DNA of 64,000 nt from Clusia tigrina (lineage: Eukaryota > Arthropoda > Insecta > Diptera > Clusiidae). The stretch's first letter is position 1. The number at the start of each line of letters is the position of its first letter. This document shows, piece by piece, positions 39,237 through 52,540 of this stretch. A program made the translations under genes and the position numbers. The stretch covers positions 160,589,863 to 160,653,862 of the forward strand of contig OV050030.1 of NCBI GenBank assembly GCA_920105625.2, read 5' to 3'. The notes under the pieces were generated by a model that was not told the origin of the DNA, searched no databases, and saw only the letters and a program-made list of their open reading frames with translations.

Positions 39237-42200
39237 CAAACACTGATAAAACTTCAAATGGCGCTAAATTATATACTGTGCGTCCTATATCTATCAAAGT
39301 TTGCAACATTCAAATGTTGTAACTTTTTACTGGAGCGTAATAAAATCTTGAAATTTTGTGACAAGAAAGTACTCGAGCCTCTTATCAATTTAAGCTATCG
39401 CTCACAGCTATGCTAACCTTGAGTCCCAAATAAAAAACTTATAAAACTTCAAATGGCCCTAACTTTTATACGGTGCATCCTATACATACCTATCAAAGTT
39501 CGTAACATTCAAATGCTTGTAACTTATTACTGGAGCGTCATAAAATCTTGAAACTTTGTGACAATAAAGTACTCGAACCTCTTATCAAGTTAAGCTATCG
39601 CTCATAGCTATGCTACCCATGAATCCCTAATCAAATACTGATAAAACTTCAAATGGCCTTAACTTCTATACGGTGCTTCCTATACCTATCAAAGTTTGCA
39701 ACATTCAAATGCTTGTAACCTTTTACTGGAGCGTCACGAAACTTTGAAATTGTGTGACAATAAATTACTCGTGGCTCTTGTCAATTTAAGCTATAGCTCA
39801 TAGCTATGCTACCCTTCAGTCCCAAAACAAACACTGATAACACTTCAAATGGCCTCAACTTCTATACGGTGCGTCCTCTACCTATCAAAGTTTGCAACAT
39901 GCAAATGCATGTAACTTTTTACTGGAGCGTAACAAAACCTTGAAATATTGTGACAATGAAGTACTCGTGCCTCTTGTCAAGTTAAGCTATCGCTCATAGC
40001 TATGCTACCCTTGAGTCCCAAAACAAACACTGGTAAAACTTCAAATGCCCCTAACCTTTATACGGTGCGTCCTATACCTATCAAAGTTTGCAACAATCAA
40101 ATGCTTGTAACTTTTTACTGGAGTGTAATAAAATCTAAAATTTTGTGACAATAAAGTACTCGAGCCTCTTGTCAATTTAAGCTATCGCTCATATATATGC
40201 TACCCTTGAGTCCCAAATCAAACACTGATAAAACTTCAAATGGCCCTAACTTCTATACGGTACGTCTTATACCTATTACAGTTTCCAACAATCAAATGCT
40301 TGTAACTTTTTACTGGAGCGTCATAAAAACTTGACATTTTGTGACAATAAAGTACTCGAGCCTCTTGTCAATTTAAGCTATCGCTCATAGCTATGCTACC
40401 CTTGAGTCCCAAAACAAACACTGATAAAACTTAAAATGGCCCTTACTTCTATGCGGTGCGACCTATACGTATCAAAGTTTGCAACATTCAAATGCTTGTA
40501 ACTTTTTACTGGAGTGTAATAAAATCTTGAAATTATGTGACAATAAAGTACTCGAGCCTCTTATCAATTTAAGCTATCGCTCATAGTTATGCTATCCTTG
40601 AGTCCTATACCTATCAAAGTTTACAACACTTAAAGGCTTGTAACTTTTTACTGGAGCGTAATAAAACATTGAAATTTTGTGACAATGAAGTACTCGTGCC
40701 TCTTGTCAAGTTAAGCTATCGTTCATAGCTATACTACCATTGAGTCCCAAAACAAATACTGGTGAAACTTCAAGTGGCCCTAACTTTTATACGGTGCGTC
40801 CATTACCTATCAAAGTTTGCAACAATCAAGTGCTTGTAACTTTTTACTGGAGTGTAATAAAATCTAAAATTTTGTGACAATAAAGTACTCGAGCCTCTTG
40901 TCAATTTAAGCTATCGCTCATATATATGCTACCCTGGAGTCCCAAATCAAACACTGATAAAACTTAAAATGGCCCTAACTTCTATACGGTACGTCTTTTA
41001 CCTATCACAGTTTCCAACAATCAAATGCTTGTAACTTTTTACTGGAGCGTCATAAAAACTTGACATTTTGTGACAATAAAGTACTCGTGCCTCTTGCCAA
41101 TTTAAGCTCTCGCTCATAGCTATGCTACCCTTGCGTCCCAAAACAAACACTGATAAAACTTAAAATGGCCCTTACTTCTATGCGGTGCGTCCTATACGTA
41201 TCAAAGTTTGCAACATTCAAATGCTTGTAACTTTTTACTGGAGTGTAATAAAATCTTGAAATTATGTGACAATAAAGTACTCGAGCCTCTTATCAATTTA
41301 AGCTATCGCTCATAGTTATGTTACTCTTGAGTCCTATACCTATCAAAGTTTACAACATTTAAAGGCTTGTAACTTTTTACTGGAGCGTCATAAAAACTTG
41401 ACATTTTGTGACAATAAAGTACTCGTGCCTCCTGCCAGTTTAAGCTATCGCTCATAGATATGCTACCCTTGTGTCCCAAATCAAACACTTATAAAACTTC
41501 AAATTGCCCTAACTTTTGTACGGTGCCTCCCATACCTATCAAAGTTTGCAACAATCAAATGCTTGTAACTTTTTACTGGAGTGTAATAAAATCTAAAATT
41601 TTGTGACAATAAAGTATTCGAGCCTCTTGTCAATTGAAGCTATCGCTCATAGCTATGCTACCCTTGAGTCCCAAATCAAAAACTTATAAAACATCAAATG
41701 GGCCTAACTTCTATACGGTGCATCCTATACCTATCAAAGTTTGCAACATTCAAATGCTTGTAACTTTTTACTGGAGCGTAATAAAAGCTTGAAATTTTGT
41801 GACAATAAAGTACTCGTGCCTCTTGTCAAGTTAAGCTATCGCTCATAGCTATGCTACGCTTGAGTCACAAATCAAACACTGATAAAATTTCAAATGGCCC
41901 TAACTTCTATACGGTGCATCTTATACCTATCACAGTTTGCAACAATCAAAAGCTTGTAACTTTTTACTGGAGCGTCATAAAACCTTGACATTTTGTGACA
42001 ATAAAATACTCGTGCCTTTTATCAATTTAAGCTATCGCTCATAGTTATGCTACCCTTGATTCCCAAATCAAACACTTATAAACTTCAAATTGCCCTAACT
42101 TCTATACGGTGCGTGTTATATCTATCACAGTTTGCAACAATCAAATGCTTGTAACTTTTTACTGGAGCTTCATAAAACCTTGATATTTTGTGACAATAAA

Positions 42201-42459
42201 GTATTCGTGCCTCTTATCAATTTAAGCTATGGCTCATAGCTATGCTACCCTTGAGTCCCAAATCAAACACTTATAAAACTACAAATGGCCCCAACTTCTA
42301 TACGGTGCGTCCTATACCTATCAATATTTGCAACATTTAAATGCTTGCAACTTTTTACTGGAGCGTAATAAAACATTGAAATTTTGTGACAATAAAGTAC
42401 TCGTGCCTCTTGTCAAGTTAAGCTATCGCTCATAGCTATGCTACGCTTGAGTCCCAAAA
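39237..42459 (+). repeat. 3,223-bp HOR (17 monomers), copy 1
   Basis: The unit holds 15 near-full monomers and two 142-bp monomers with the 54-bp deletion (junctions 40,600 and 41,329). It begins where GGCGCTAAATTATATACTG is shared with copies 2 and 3. One monomer carries a 4-bp ATAC duplication (CATACATACC at 39,482), making it 200 bp. Differences from later copies are few, for example ACTACCATTG at 40,734 and GAGCCTCTTGTC at 40,360. Confidence 0.85.
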
Positions 42460-42468
42460 CAAACACTG

Positions 42469-42663
42469 ATAAAACTTCAAATGGCGCTAAATTATATACT
42501 GTGCGTCCTATATCTATCAAAGTTTGCAACATTCAAATGTTGTAACTTTTTACTGGAGCGTAATAAAATCTTGAAATTTTGTGACAAGAAAGTACTCGAG
42601 CCTCTTATCAATTTAAGCTATCGCTCACAGCTATGCTAACCTTGAGTCCCAAATAAAAAACTT
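42469..42663 (+). repeat. Representative 195-bp GGCGCTAAA monomer subtype
   Basis: The linked alleles GGCGCTAAATT, ATACTGTGCG, CTATATCTATC, ATGTTGTAAC (1-bp deletion) and GACAAGAAAG define a subtype seen across the window, for example at 1, 2,327, 4,264, 16,380, 27,620, 34,830, 48,530 and 62,960. Confidence 0.8.
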
Positions 42664-43716
42664 ATAAAACTTCAAATGGCCCTAACTTTTATACGGTGCA
42701 TCCTATACATACCTATCAAAGTTCGTAACATTCAAATGCTTGTAACTTATTACTGGAGCGTCATAAAATCTTGAAACTTTGTGACAATAAAGTACTCGAA
42801 CCTCTTATCAAGTTAAGCTATCGCTCATAGCTATGCTACCCATGAATCCCTAATCAAATACTGATAAAACTTCAAATGGCCTTAACTTCTATACGGTGCT
42901 TCCTATACCTATCAAAGTTTGCAACATTCAAATGCTTGTAACCTTTTACTGGAGCGTCACGAAACTTTGAAATTGTGTGACAATAAATTACTCGTGGCTC
43001 TTGTCAATTTAAGCTATAGCTCATAGCTATGCTACCCTTCAGTCCCAAAACAAACACTGATAACACTTCAAATGGCCTCAACTTCTATACGGTGCGTCCT
43101 CTACCTATCAAAGTTTGCAACATGCAAATGCATGTAACTTTTTACTGGAGCGTAACAAAACCTTGAAATATTGTGACAATGAAGTACTCGTGCCTCTTGT
43201 CAAGTTAAGCTATCGCTCATAGCTATGCTACCCTTGAGTCCCAAAACAAACACTGGTAAAACTTCAAATGCCCCTAACCTTTATACGGTGCGTCCTATAC
43301 CTATCAAAGTTTGCAACAATCAAATGCTTGTAACTTTTTACTGGAGTGTAATAAAATCTAAAATTTTGTGACAATAAAGTACTCGAGCCTCTTGTCAATT
43401 TAAGCTATCGCTCATATATATGCTACCCTTGAGTCCCAAATCAAACACTGATAAAACTTCAAATGGCCCTAACTTCTATACGGTACGTCTTATACCTATT
43501 ACAGTTTCCAACAATCAAATGCTTGTAACTTTTTACTGGAGCGTCATAAAAACTTGACATTTTGTGACAATAAAGTACTCGTGCCTCTTGCCAATTTAAG
43601 CTATCGCTCATAGCTATGCTACCCTTGAGTCCCAAAACAAACACTGATAAAACTTAAAATGGCCCTTACTTCTATGCGGTGCGACCTATACGTATCAAAG
43701 TTTGCAACATTCAAAT

Positions 43717-43858
43717 GCTTGTAACTTTTTACTGGAGTGTAATAAAATCTTGAAATTATGTGACAATAAAGTACTCGAGCCTCTTATCAATTTAAGCTAT
43801 CGCTCATAGTTATGCTATCCTTGAGTCCTATACCTATCAAAGTTTACAACACTTAAAG
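43717..43858 (+). repeat. Representative 142-bp monomer with a 54-bp deletion
   Basis: GAGTCC is joined to TATACCTATC, removing 54 bp that lie between two copies of GTCC in the full monomer. Junctions (first base of GAGTCC) are at 36,736, 40,600, 41,329, 43,823, 44,552, 47,046, 47,775, 54,166, 56,657, 59,148 and 60,268. Two sub-forms exist: GCTATCCTTGAG with CAACACTTAAAGG, and GTTACTCTTGAG with CAACATTTAAAGG. This deletion removes most of sub-unit a. Confidence 0.85.
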
Positions 43859-45682
43859 GCTTGTAACTTTTTACTGGAGCGTAATAAAACATTGAAATTT
43901 TGTGACAATGAAGTACTCGTGCCTCTTGTCAAGTTAAGCTATCGTTCATAGCTATACTACCCTTGAGTCCCAAAACAAATACTGGTGAAACTTCAAGTGG
44001 CCCTAACTTTTATACGGTGCGTCCATTACCTATCAAAGTTTGCAACAATCAAGTGCTTGTAACTTTTTACTGGAGTGTAATAAAATCTAAAATTTTGTGA
44101 CAATAAAGTACTCGAGCCTCTTGTCAATTTAAGCTATCGCTCATATATATGCTACCCTGGAGTCCCAAATCAAACACTGATAAAACTTAAAATGGCCCTA
44201 ACTTCTATACGGTACGTCTTTTACCTATCACAGTTTCCAACAATCAAATGCTTGTAACTTTTTACTGGAGCGTCATAAAAACTTGACATTTTGTGACAAT
44301 AAAGTACTCGTGCCTCTTGCCAATTTAAGCTCTCGCTCATAGCTATGCTACCCTTGCGTCCCAAAACAAACACTGATAAAACTTAAAATGGCCCTTACTT
44401 CTATGCGGTGCGTCCTATACGTATCAAAGTTTGCAACATTCAAATGCTTGTAACTTTTTACTGGAGTGTAATAAAATCTTGAAATTATGTGACAATAAAG
44501 TACTCGAGCCTCTTATCAATTTAAGCTATCGCTCATAGTTATGTTACTCTTGAGTCCTATACCTATCAAAGTTTACAACATTTAAAGGCTTGTAACTTTT
44601 TACTGGAGCGTCATAAAAACTTGACATTTTGTGACAATAAAGTACTCGTGCCTCCTGCCAGTTTAAGCTATCGCTCATAGATATGCTACCCTTGTGTCCC
44701 AAATCAAACACTTATAAAACTTCAAATTGCCCTAACTTTTGTACGGTGCCTCCCATACCTATCAAAGTTTGCAACAATCAAATGCTTGTAACTTTTTACT
44801 GGAGTGTAATAAAATCTAAAATTTTGTGACAATAAAGTATTCGAGCCTCTTGTCAATTGAAGCTATCGCTCATAGCTATGCTACCCTTGAGTCCCAAATC
44901 AAAAACTTATAAAACATCAAATGGGCCTAACTTCTATACGGTGCATCCTATACCTATCAAAGTTTGCAACATTCAAATGCTTGTAACTTTTTACTGGAGC
45001 GTAATAAAAGCTTGAAATTTTGTGACAATAAAGTACTCGTGCCTCTTGTCAAGTTAAGCTATCGCTCATAGCTATGCTACGCTTGAGTCACAAATCAAAC
45101 ACTGATAAAATTTCAAATGGCCCTAACTTCTATACGGTGCATCTTATACCTATCACAGTTTGCAACAATCAAAAGCTTGTAACTTTTTACTGGAGCGTCA
45201 TAAAACCTTGACATTTTGTGACAATAAAATACTCGTGCCTTTTATCAATTTAAGCTATCGCTCATAGTTATGCTACCCTTGATTCCCAAATCAAACACTT
45301 ATAAACTTCAAATTGCCCTAACTTCTATACGGTGCGTGTTATATCTATCACAGTTTGCAACAATCAAATGCTTGTAACTTTTTACTGGAGCTTCATAAAA
45401 CCTTGATATTTTGTGACAATAAAGTATTCGTGCCTCTTATCAATTTAAGCTATGGCTCATAGCTATGCTACCCTTGAGTCCCAAATCAAACACTTATAAA
45501 ACTACAAATGGCCCCAACTTCTATACGGTGCGTCCTATACCTATCAATATTTGCAACATTTAAATGCTTGCAACTTTTTACTGGAGCGTAATAAAACATT
45601 GAAATTTTGTGACAATAAAGTACTCGTGCCTCTTGTCAAGTTAAGCTATCGCTCATAGCTATGCTACGCTTGAGTCCCAAAA

Positions 45683-48490
45683 CAAACACTGATAAAACTT
45701 CAAATGGCGCTAAATTATATACTGTGCGTCCTATATCTATCAAAGTTTGCAACATTCAAATGTTGTAACTTTTTACTGGAGCGTAATAAAATCTTGAAAT
45801 TTTGTGACAAGAAAGTACTCGAGCCTCTTATCAATTTAAGCTATCGCTCACAGCTATGCTAACCTTGAGTCCCAAATAAAAAACTTATAAAACTTCAAAT
45901 GGCCCTAACTTTTATACGGTGCATCCTATACATACCTATCAAAGTTCGTAACATTCAAATGCTTGTAACTTATTACTGGAGCGTCATGAAATCTTGAAAC
46001 TTTGTGACAATAAAGTACTCGAACCTCTTATCAAGTTAAGCTATCGCTCATAGCTATGCTACCCATGAATCCCTAATCAAATACTGATAAAACTTCAAAT
46101 GGCCTTAACTTCTATACGGTGCTTCCTATACCTATCAAAGTTTGCAACATTCAAATGCTTGTAACCTTTTACTGGAGCGTCACGAAACTTTGAAATTGTG
46201 TGACAATAAATTACTCGTGGCTCTTGTCAATTTAAGCTATAGCTCATAGCTATGCTACCCTTCAGTCCCAAAACAAACACTGATAACACTTCAAATGGCC
46301 TCAACTTCTATACGGTGCGTCCTCTACCTATCAAAGTTTGCAACATGCAAATGCATGTAACTTTTTACTGGAGCGTAACAAAACCTTGAAATATTGTGAC
46401 AATGAAGTACTCGTGCCTCTTGTCAAGTTAAGCTATCGCTCATAGCTATGCTACCCTTGAGTCCCAAAACAAACACTGGTAAAACTTCAAATGCCCCTAA
46501 CCTTTATACGGTGCGTCCTATACCTATCAAAGTTTGCAACAATCAAATGCTTGTAACTTTTTACTGGAGTGTAATAAAATCTAAAATTTTGTGACAATAA
46601 AGTACTCGAGCCTCTTGTCAATTTAAGCTATCGCTCATATATATGCTACCCTTGAGTCCCAAATCAAACACTGATAAAACTTCAAATGGCCCTAACTTCT
46701 ATACGGTACGTCTTATACCTATTACAGTTTCCAACAATCAAATGCTTGTAACTTTTTACTGGAGCGTCATAAAAACTTGACATTTTGTGACAATAAAGTA
46801 CTCGTGCCTCTTGCCAATTTAAGCTATCGCTCATAGCTATGCTACCCTTGAGTCCCAAAACAAACACTGATAAAACTTAAAATGGCCCTTACTTCTATGC
46901 GGTGCGACCTATACGTATCAAAGTTTGCAACATTCAAATGCTTGTAACTTTTTACTGGAGTGTAATAAAATCTTGAAATTATGTGACAATAAAGTACTCG
47001 AGCCTCTTATCAATTTAAGCTATCGCTCATAGTTATGCTATCCTTGAGTCCTATACCTATCAAAGTTTACAACACTTAAACGCTTGTAACTTTTTACTGG
47101 AGCGTAATAAAACATTGAAATTTTGTGACAATGAAGTACTCGTGCCTCTTGTCAAGTTAAGCTATCGTTCATAGCTATACTACCCTTGAGTCCCAAAACA
47201 AATACTGGTGAAACTTCAAGTGGCCCTAACTTTTATACGGTGCGTCCATTACCTATCAAAGTTTGCAACAATCAAGTGCTTGTAACTTTTTACTGGAGTG
47301 TAATAAAATCTAAAATTTTGTGACAATAAAGTACTCGAGCCTCTTGTCAATTTAAGCTATCGCTCATATATATGCTACCCTGGAGTCCCAAATCAAACAC
47401 TGATAAAACTTAAAATGGCCCTAACTTCTATACGGTACGTCTTTTACCTATCACAGTTTCCAACAATCAAATGCTTGTAACTTTTTACTGGAGCGTCATA
47501 AAAACTTGACATTTTGTGACAATAAAGTACTCGTGCCTCTTGCCAATTTAAGCTCTCGCTCATAGCTATGCTACCCTTGCGTCCCAAAACAAACACTGAT
47601 AAAACTTAAAATGGCCCTTACTTCTATGCGGTGCGTCCTATACGTATCAAAGTTTGCAACATTCAAATGCTTGTAACTTTTTACTGGAGTGTAATAAAAT
47701 CTTGAAATTATGTGACAATAAAGTACTCGAGCCTCTTATCAATTTAAGCTATCGCTCATAGTTATGTTACTCTTGAGTCCTATACCTATCAAAGTTTACA
47801 ACATTTAAAGGCTTGTAACTTTTTACTGGAGCGTCATAAAAACTTGACATTTTGTGACAATAAAGTACTCGTGCCTCCTGCCAGTTTAAGCTATCGCTCA
47901 TAGATATGCTACCCTTGTGTCCCAAATCAAACACTTATAAAACTTCAAATTGCCCTAACTTTTGTACGGTGCCTCCCATACCTATCAAAGTTTGCAACAA
48001 TCAAATGCTTGTAACTTTTTACTGGAGTGTAATAAAATCTAAAATTTTGTGACAATAAAGTATTCGAGCCTCTTGTCAATTGAAGCTATCGCTCATAGCT
48101 ATGCTACCCTTGAGTCCCAAATCAAAAACTTATAAAACATCAAATGGGCCTAACTTCTATACGGTGCATCCTATACCTATCAAAGTTTGCAACATTCAAA
48201 TGCTTGTAACTTTTTACTGGAGCGTAATAAAAGCTTGAAATTTTGTGACAATAAAGTACTCGTGCCTCTTGTCAAGTTAAGCTATCGCTCATAGCTATGC
48301 TACGCTTGAGTCACAAATCAAACACTGATAAAATTTCGAATGGCCCTAACTTCTATACGGTGCATCTTATACCTATCACAGTTTGCAACAATCAAAAGCT
48401 TGTAACTTTTTACTGGAGCGTCATAAAACCTTGACATTTTGTGACAATAAAATACTCGTGCCTTTTATCAATTTAAGCTATCGCTCATAG
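45683..48490 (+). repeat. 3,223-bp HOR, partial copy 3 (87%)
   Basis: This copy follows copy 2 closely (TCATGAAATC at 45,986 and AAACGCTTG at 47,080 are private changes). It stops at about 48,490, where the sequence switches to the 37,451 type (CCCTTGAATCCC in place of CCCTTGATTCCC). Confidence 0.85.
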
Positions 48491-51390
48491 CTATGCTACC
48501 CTTGAATCCCAAATCAAACACTGATAAAACTTCAAATGGCGCTAAATTCAATACTGTGCGTCCTATATCTATCAAAGTTTGCAACATTCAAATGTTGTAA
48601 CTTTTTACTGGAGCGTAATAAAACCTTGAAATTTTGTGACAAGAAAGTACTCGAGCCTCTTATCAATTTAAGCTATCGCTCATAGTTATGCTACCCTTGA
48701 TTCCCAAATCAAACACTTATAAACTTCAAATTGCCCTAACTTCTATACGGTGCGTGTTATATCTATCACAGTTTGCAACAATCAAATGCTTGTAACTTTT
48801 TACTGGAGCTTCATAAAACCTTGATATTTTGTGACAATAAAGTATTCGTGCCTCTTATCAATTTAAGCTATGGCTCATAGCTATGCTACCCTTGAGTCCC
48901 AAATCAAACACTTATAAAACTACAAATGGCCCCAACTTCTATACGGTGCGTCCTATACCTATCAATATTTGCAACATTTAAATGCTTGCAACTTTTTACT
49001 GGAGCGTAATAAAACATTGAAATTTTGTGACAATAAAGTACTCGTGCCTCTTGTCAAGTTAAGCTATCGCTCATAGCTATGCTACGCTTGAGTCCCAAAA
49101 CAAACACTGATAAAACTTCAAATGGCCCTAACTTTTATACGGTGCGTCCTATACCTATCAAAGTTTGCAACAATCAAATGCTTGTAACTTTTTACTGGAG
49201 TGTAATAAAATCTAAAATTTTATGACAATAAAGTACTCGAGCCTCTTGTCAATTTAAGCTATCGCTCATAGCTATGCTACCCTTGAGTCCCAAATAAAAA
49301 ACTTATAAGACTTCAAATGGCCCTAACTTCTATACGGTGCATCCTATACCTATCAAAGTTCGCAACATTCAAATACTTGTAACTTTTCACTGGAGCGTCA
49401 TAAAACCTTGAAACTTTGTGAAAATAAAGTACTCGAACCTCTTATCAAGTTAAGCTATCGCTCATAGCTATGCTACCCATGAGTCCCAAATCAAACACTG
49501 ATAAAACTTCAATTTGCCCTAACTTATATACGGTGCTTCCTATACCTATCAAAGTTTGCAACATTCAAATGCTTGTAACCTTTTACTGGAGCGTCATGAG
49601 ACCTTGAAATTTTATGACAATAAATTACTCGTGGCTCTTGTCAATTTAAGCTTTCGCTCATAGCTATGCTAACCTTCAGTCCCAAAACAAACACTGATAA
49701 AACTTCAAATGGCCCCAACTCCTATACGGTGCTTCCTATACCTATCAAAGTTTGCGACATGCAAATGCTTGTAACTTTTTACTGGAACGTAATAAAACCT
49801 TGAAATATTGTGACAATAAAGTACTCGTTACTCCTGTCAATTGAAGCTATCGCTCATAGCTATGCTACCCTGGAGTCCCAAAACAAACACTGATAAAACT
49901 TAAAATGGCCCTAACTTCTATGCGGTGCGTCCTATACGTATCAAAGTTTGCAACATTCAAATGCTTGTAACTTTTTACTGGAGTGTAATAAAATCTTGAA
50001 ATTATCTGACAATAAAGTACTCGAGCCTCTTATCAATTTAAGCTATCGCTCATAGTTATGCTACCCTTGAGTCCCAAATCAAAAACTTATAAAACTACAA
50101 ATGGCCCCAACTTCTATACGGTGCGTCCTATACCTATCAAAGTTTGCAACAATCAAAAGCTTGTAACTTTTTACTGGAGCGTCATAAAACCTTGACATTT
50201 TGTGACAATAAAGTACTCGTGTCTCTTATCAATTTAAGCTATCGCTCATAGCTATGCTACCCTTGAATCCCAAATCAAACACTGATAAAACTTCAAATGG
50301 CGCTAAATTATATACTGTGCGTCCTATATCTATCAAAGTTTGCAACATTCAAATGTTGTAACTTTTTACTGGAGCGTAATAAAATCTTGAAATTTTGTGA
50401 CAAGAAAGTACTCGAGCCTCTTATCAATTTAAGCTATCGCTCACAGCTATGCTAACCTTGAGTCCCAAATAAAAAACTTATAAAACTTCAAATGGCCCTA
50501 ACTTTTATACGGTGCATCCTATACATACCTATCAAAGTTCGTAACATTCAAATGCTTGTAACTTATTACTGGAGCGTCATAAAATCTTGAAACTTTGTGA
50601 CAATAAAGTACTCGAACCTCTTATCAAGTTAAGCTATCGCTCATAGCTATGCTACCCATGAATCCCTAATCAAATACTGATAAAACTTCAAATGGCCTTA
50701 ACTTCTATACGGTGCTTCCTATACCTATCAAAGTTTGCAACATTCAAATGCTTGTAACCTTTTACTGGAGCGTCACGAAACTTTGAAATTGTGTGACAAT
50801 AAATTACTCGTGGCTCTTGTCAATTTAAGCTATAGCTCATAGCTATGCTACCCTTCAGTCCCAAAACAAACACTGATAACACTTCAAATGGCCTCAACTT
50901 CTATACGGTGCGTCCTCTACCTATCAAAGTTTGCAACATGCAAATGCATGTAACTTTTTACTGGAGCGTAACAAAACCTTGAAATATTGTGACAATGAAG
51001 TACTCGTGCCTCTTGTCAAGTTAAGCTATCGCTCATAGCTATGCTACCCTTGAGTCCCAAAACAAACACTGGTAAAACTTCAAATGGCCCTAACCTTTAT
51101 ACGGTGCGTCCTATACCTATCAAAGTTTGCAACAATCAAATGCTTGTAACTTTTTACTGGAGTGTAATAAAATCTAAAATTTTGTGACAATAAAGTACTC
51201 GAGCCTCTTGTCAATTTAAGCTATCGCTCATATATATGCTACCCTTGAGTCCCAAATCAAACACTGATAAAACTTAAAATGGCCCTAACTTCTATACGGT
51301 ACGTCTTATTCCTATCACAGTTTCCAACAATCAAATGCTTGTAACTTTTTACTGGAGCGTCATAAAAACTTGACATTTTGTGACAATAAA
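48491..51390 (+). repeat. Satellite segment flanking the 3,223-bp HOR on the right
   Basis: This segment is a near-perfect copy of 37,452-40,351 at 11,039 bp, including the CATACATACC marker (50,52x) and TATGCTACCCTGGAGTC at 49,861. It therefore repeats the left flank plus the first part of HOR copy 1. Confidence 0.78.
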
Positions 51391-52540
51391 GTACTCGTGC
51401 CTCCTGCCAGTTTAAGCTATCGCTCATAGATATGCTACCCTTGTGTCCCAAATCAAACACTTATAAAACTTCAAATTGCCCTAACTTTTGTACGGTGCCT
51501 CCCATACCTATCAAAGTATGCAACAATCAAATGCTTGTAACTTTTTACTGGAGTGTAATAAAATCTAAAATTTTGTGACAATAAAGTATTCGAGTCTCTT
51601 GTCAATTTAAGCTATCGCTCATAGATATGCTACCTTCTTAAAACTTCAAATGGCCCTAACTTCTATACGGTGCGTCTTATACCTATCACAGTTTGCATCT
51701 ATCAAATGCTTGTAGCTTTTTACTGGAGCGTCATAAAACCTTGACATTTTGTGACAATAAACTACTCGTGCCTCTTATCAATTGAAGCTATCGCTCATAG
51801 CTATGCTACCCTTGAGTCCCAAATCAAAAACTTATAAAACATCAAATGGGCCTAACTTCTATACGGTGCATCCTATACCTATCAAAGTTTGCAACATTCA
51901 AATGCTTGTAACTTTTTACTGGAGCGTAATAAAATCTTGAAATTTTGTGACAATAAAGTACTCGTGCCTCTTGTCAAGTTAAGCTATCGCTCATAGCTAT
52001 GCTACGCTTGAGTCACAAATCAAACACTGATAAAACTTCAAATGGCCCTAACTTATATACGGTGCGTCTTATACCTATCACAGTTTGCAACATTCAAATA
52101 CATGTAAGTTGTTACAGGAGCGTAATAAAACCTTGAAATTTTCTGACAATAAAGTACTCGAGCCTCTTGTCAATTTAAGCTATCGCTCATAGCTATGCTA
52201 CCCTTGAGCCCGAAAACAAACACTGATAAAACTTCAAATGACCATTGTTTCTATACCGTGCGTCCTATACCTATCAAAGTTTGCAACATTTAAATGCTTG
52301 TAACTTTTTACTGGAGCGTCATAAACCCTTGAAATTATGTCACAATAAAGTACTCGTACCTCTTATCAATTTAAGCTATCGCGCATAGCTATGCTACCCT
52401 TGAGTCCCAAATCAAACACTGATAAAACTTCAAATGGCCCTGACTTCTATACGGTGCGTCTTATACCTATCACAGTTTGCAACAATCAAAAGCTTGTCAC
52501 TTTTTACTGGAGCGTCATAAAACCTTGACATTTTGTGACA
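51391..52540 (+). repeat. Satellite segment shared with 60.75-61.90 kb
   Basis: The match to 60,749-61,899 has a constant 9,358-bp offset, becoming 9,359 after a 1-bp gain at about 61,448. The match extends left to about 51,100 and 60,458. It includes a 20-bp-deletion monomer and the two most divergent monomers of the window. Confidence 0.75.
52030..52421 (+). repeat. Divergent monomer pair
   Basis: These two monomers carry many alleles seen only here and at 61,388-61,780: TACATGTAAGTTGTTACAGG, TTTTCTGAC, GAGCCCGAAAAC, ATGACCATTGTTTC, ATACCGTGCG, AAACCCTTG and GCGCATAG. They may be relics of an older lineage captured in a recent block. Confidence 0.7.

Larger units (their letters stand above)
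42460..45682 (+). repeat. 3,223-bp HOR, copy 2
   Basis: Monomer starts at 42,469, 42,664, 42,864, 43,060, 43,256, 43,451, 43,647, 43,985, 44,180, 44,376, 44,714, 44,909, 45,105, 45,301 and 45,496 give 17 units once the two shortened monomers (within the 338-bp steps) are counted. The next copy starts at 45,692, exactly 3,223 bp on. Confidence 0.88.
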
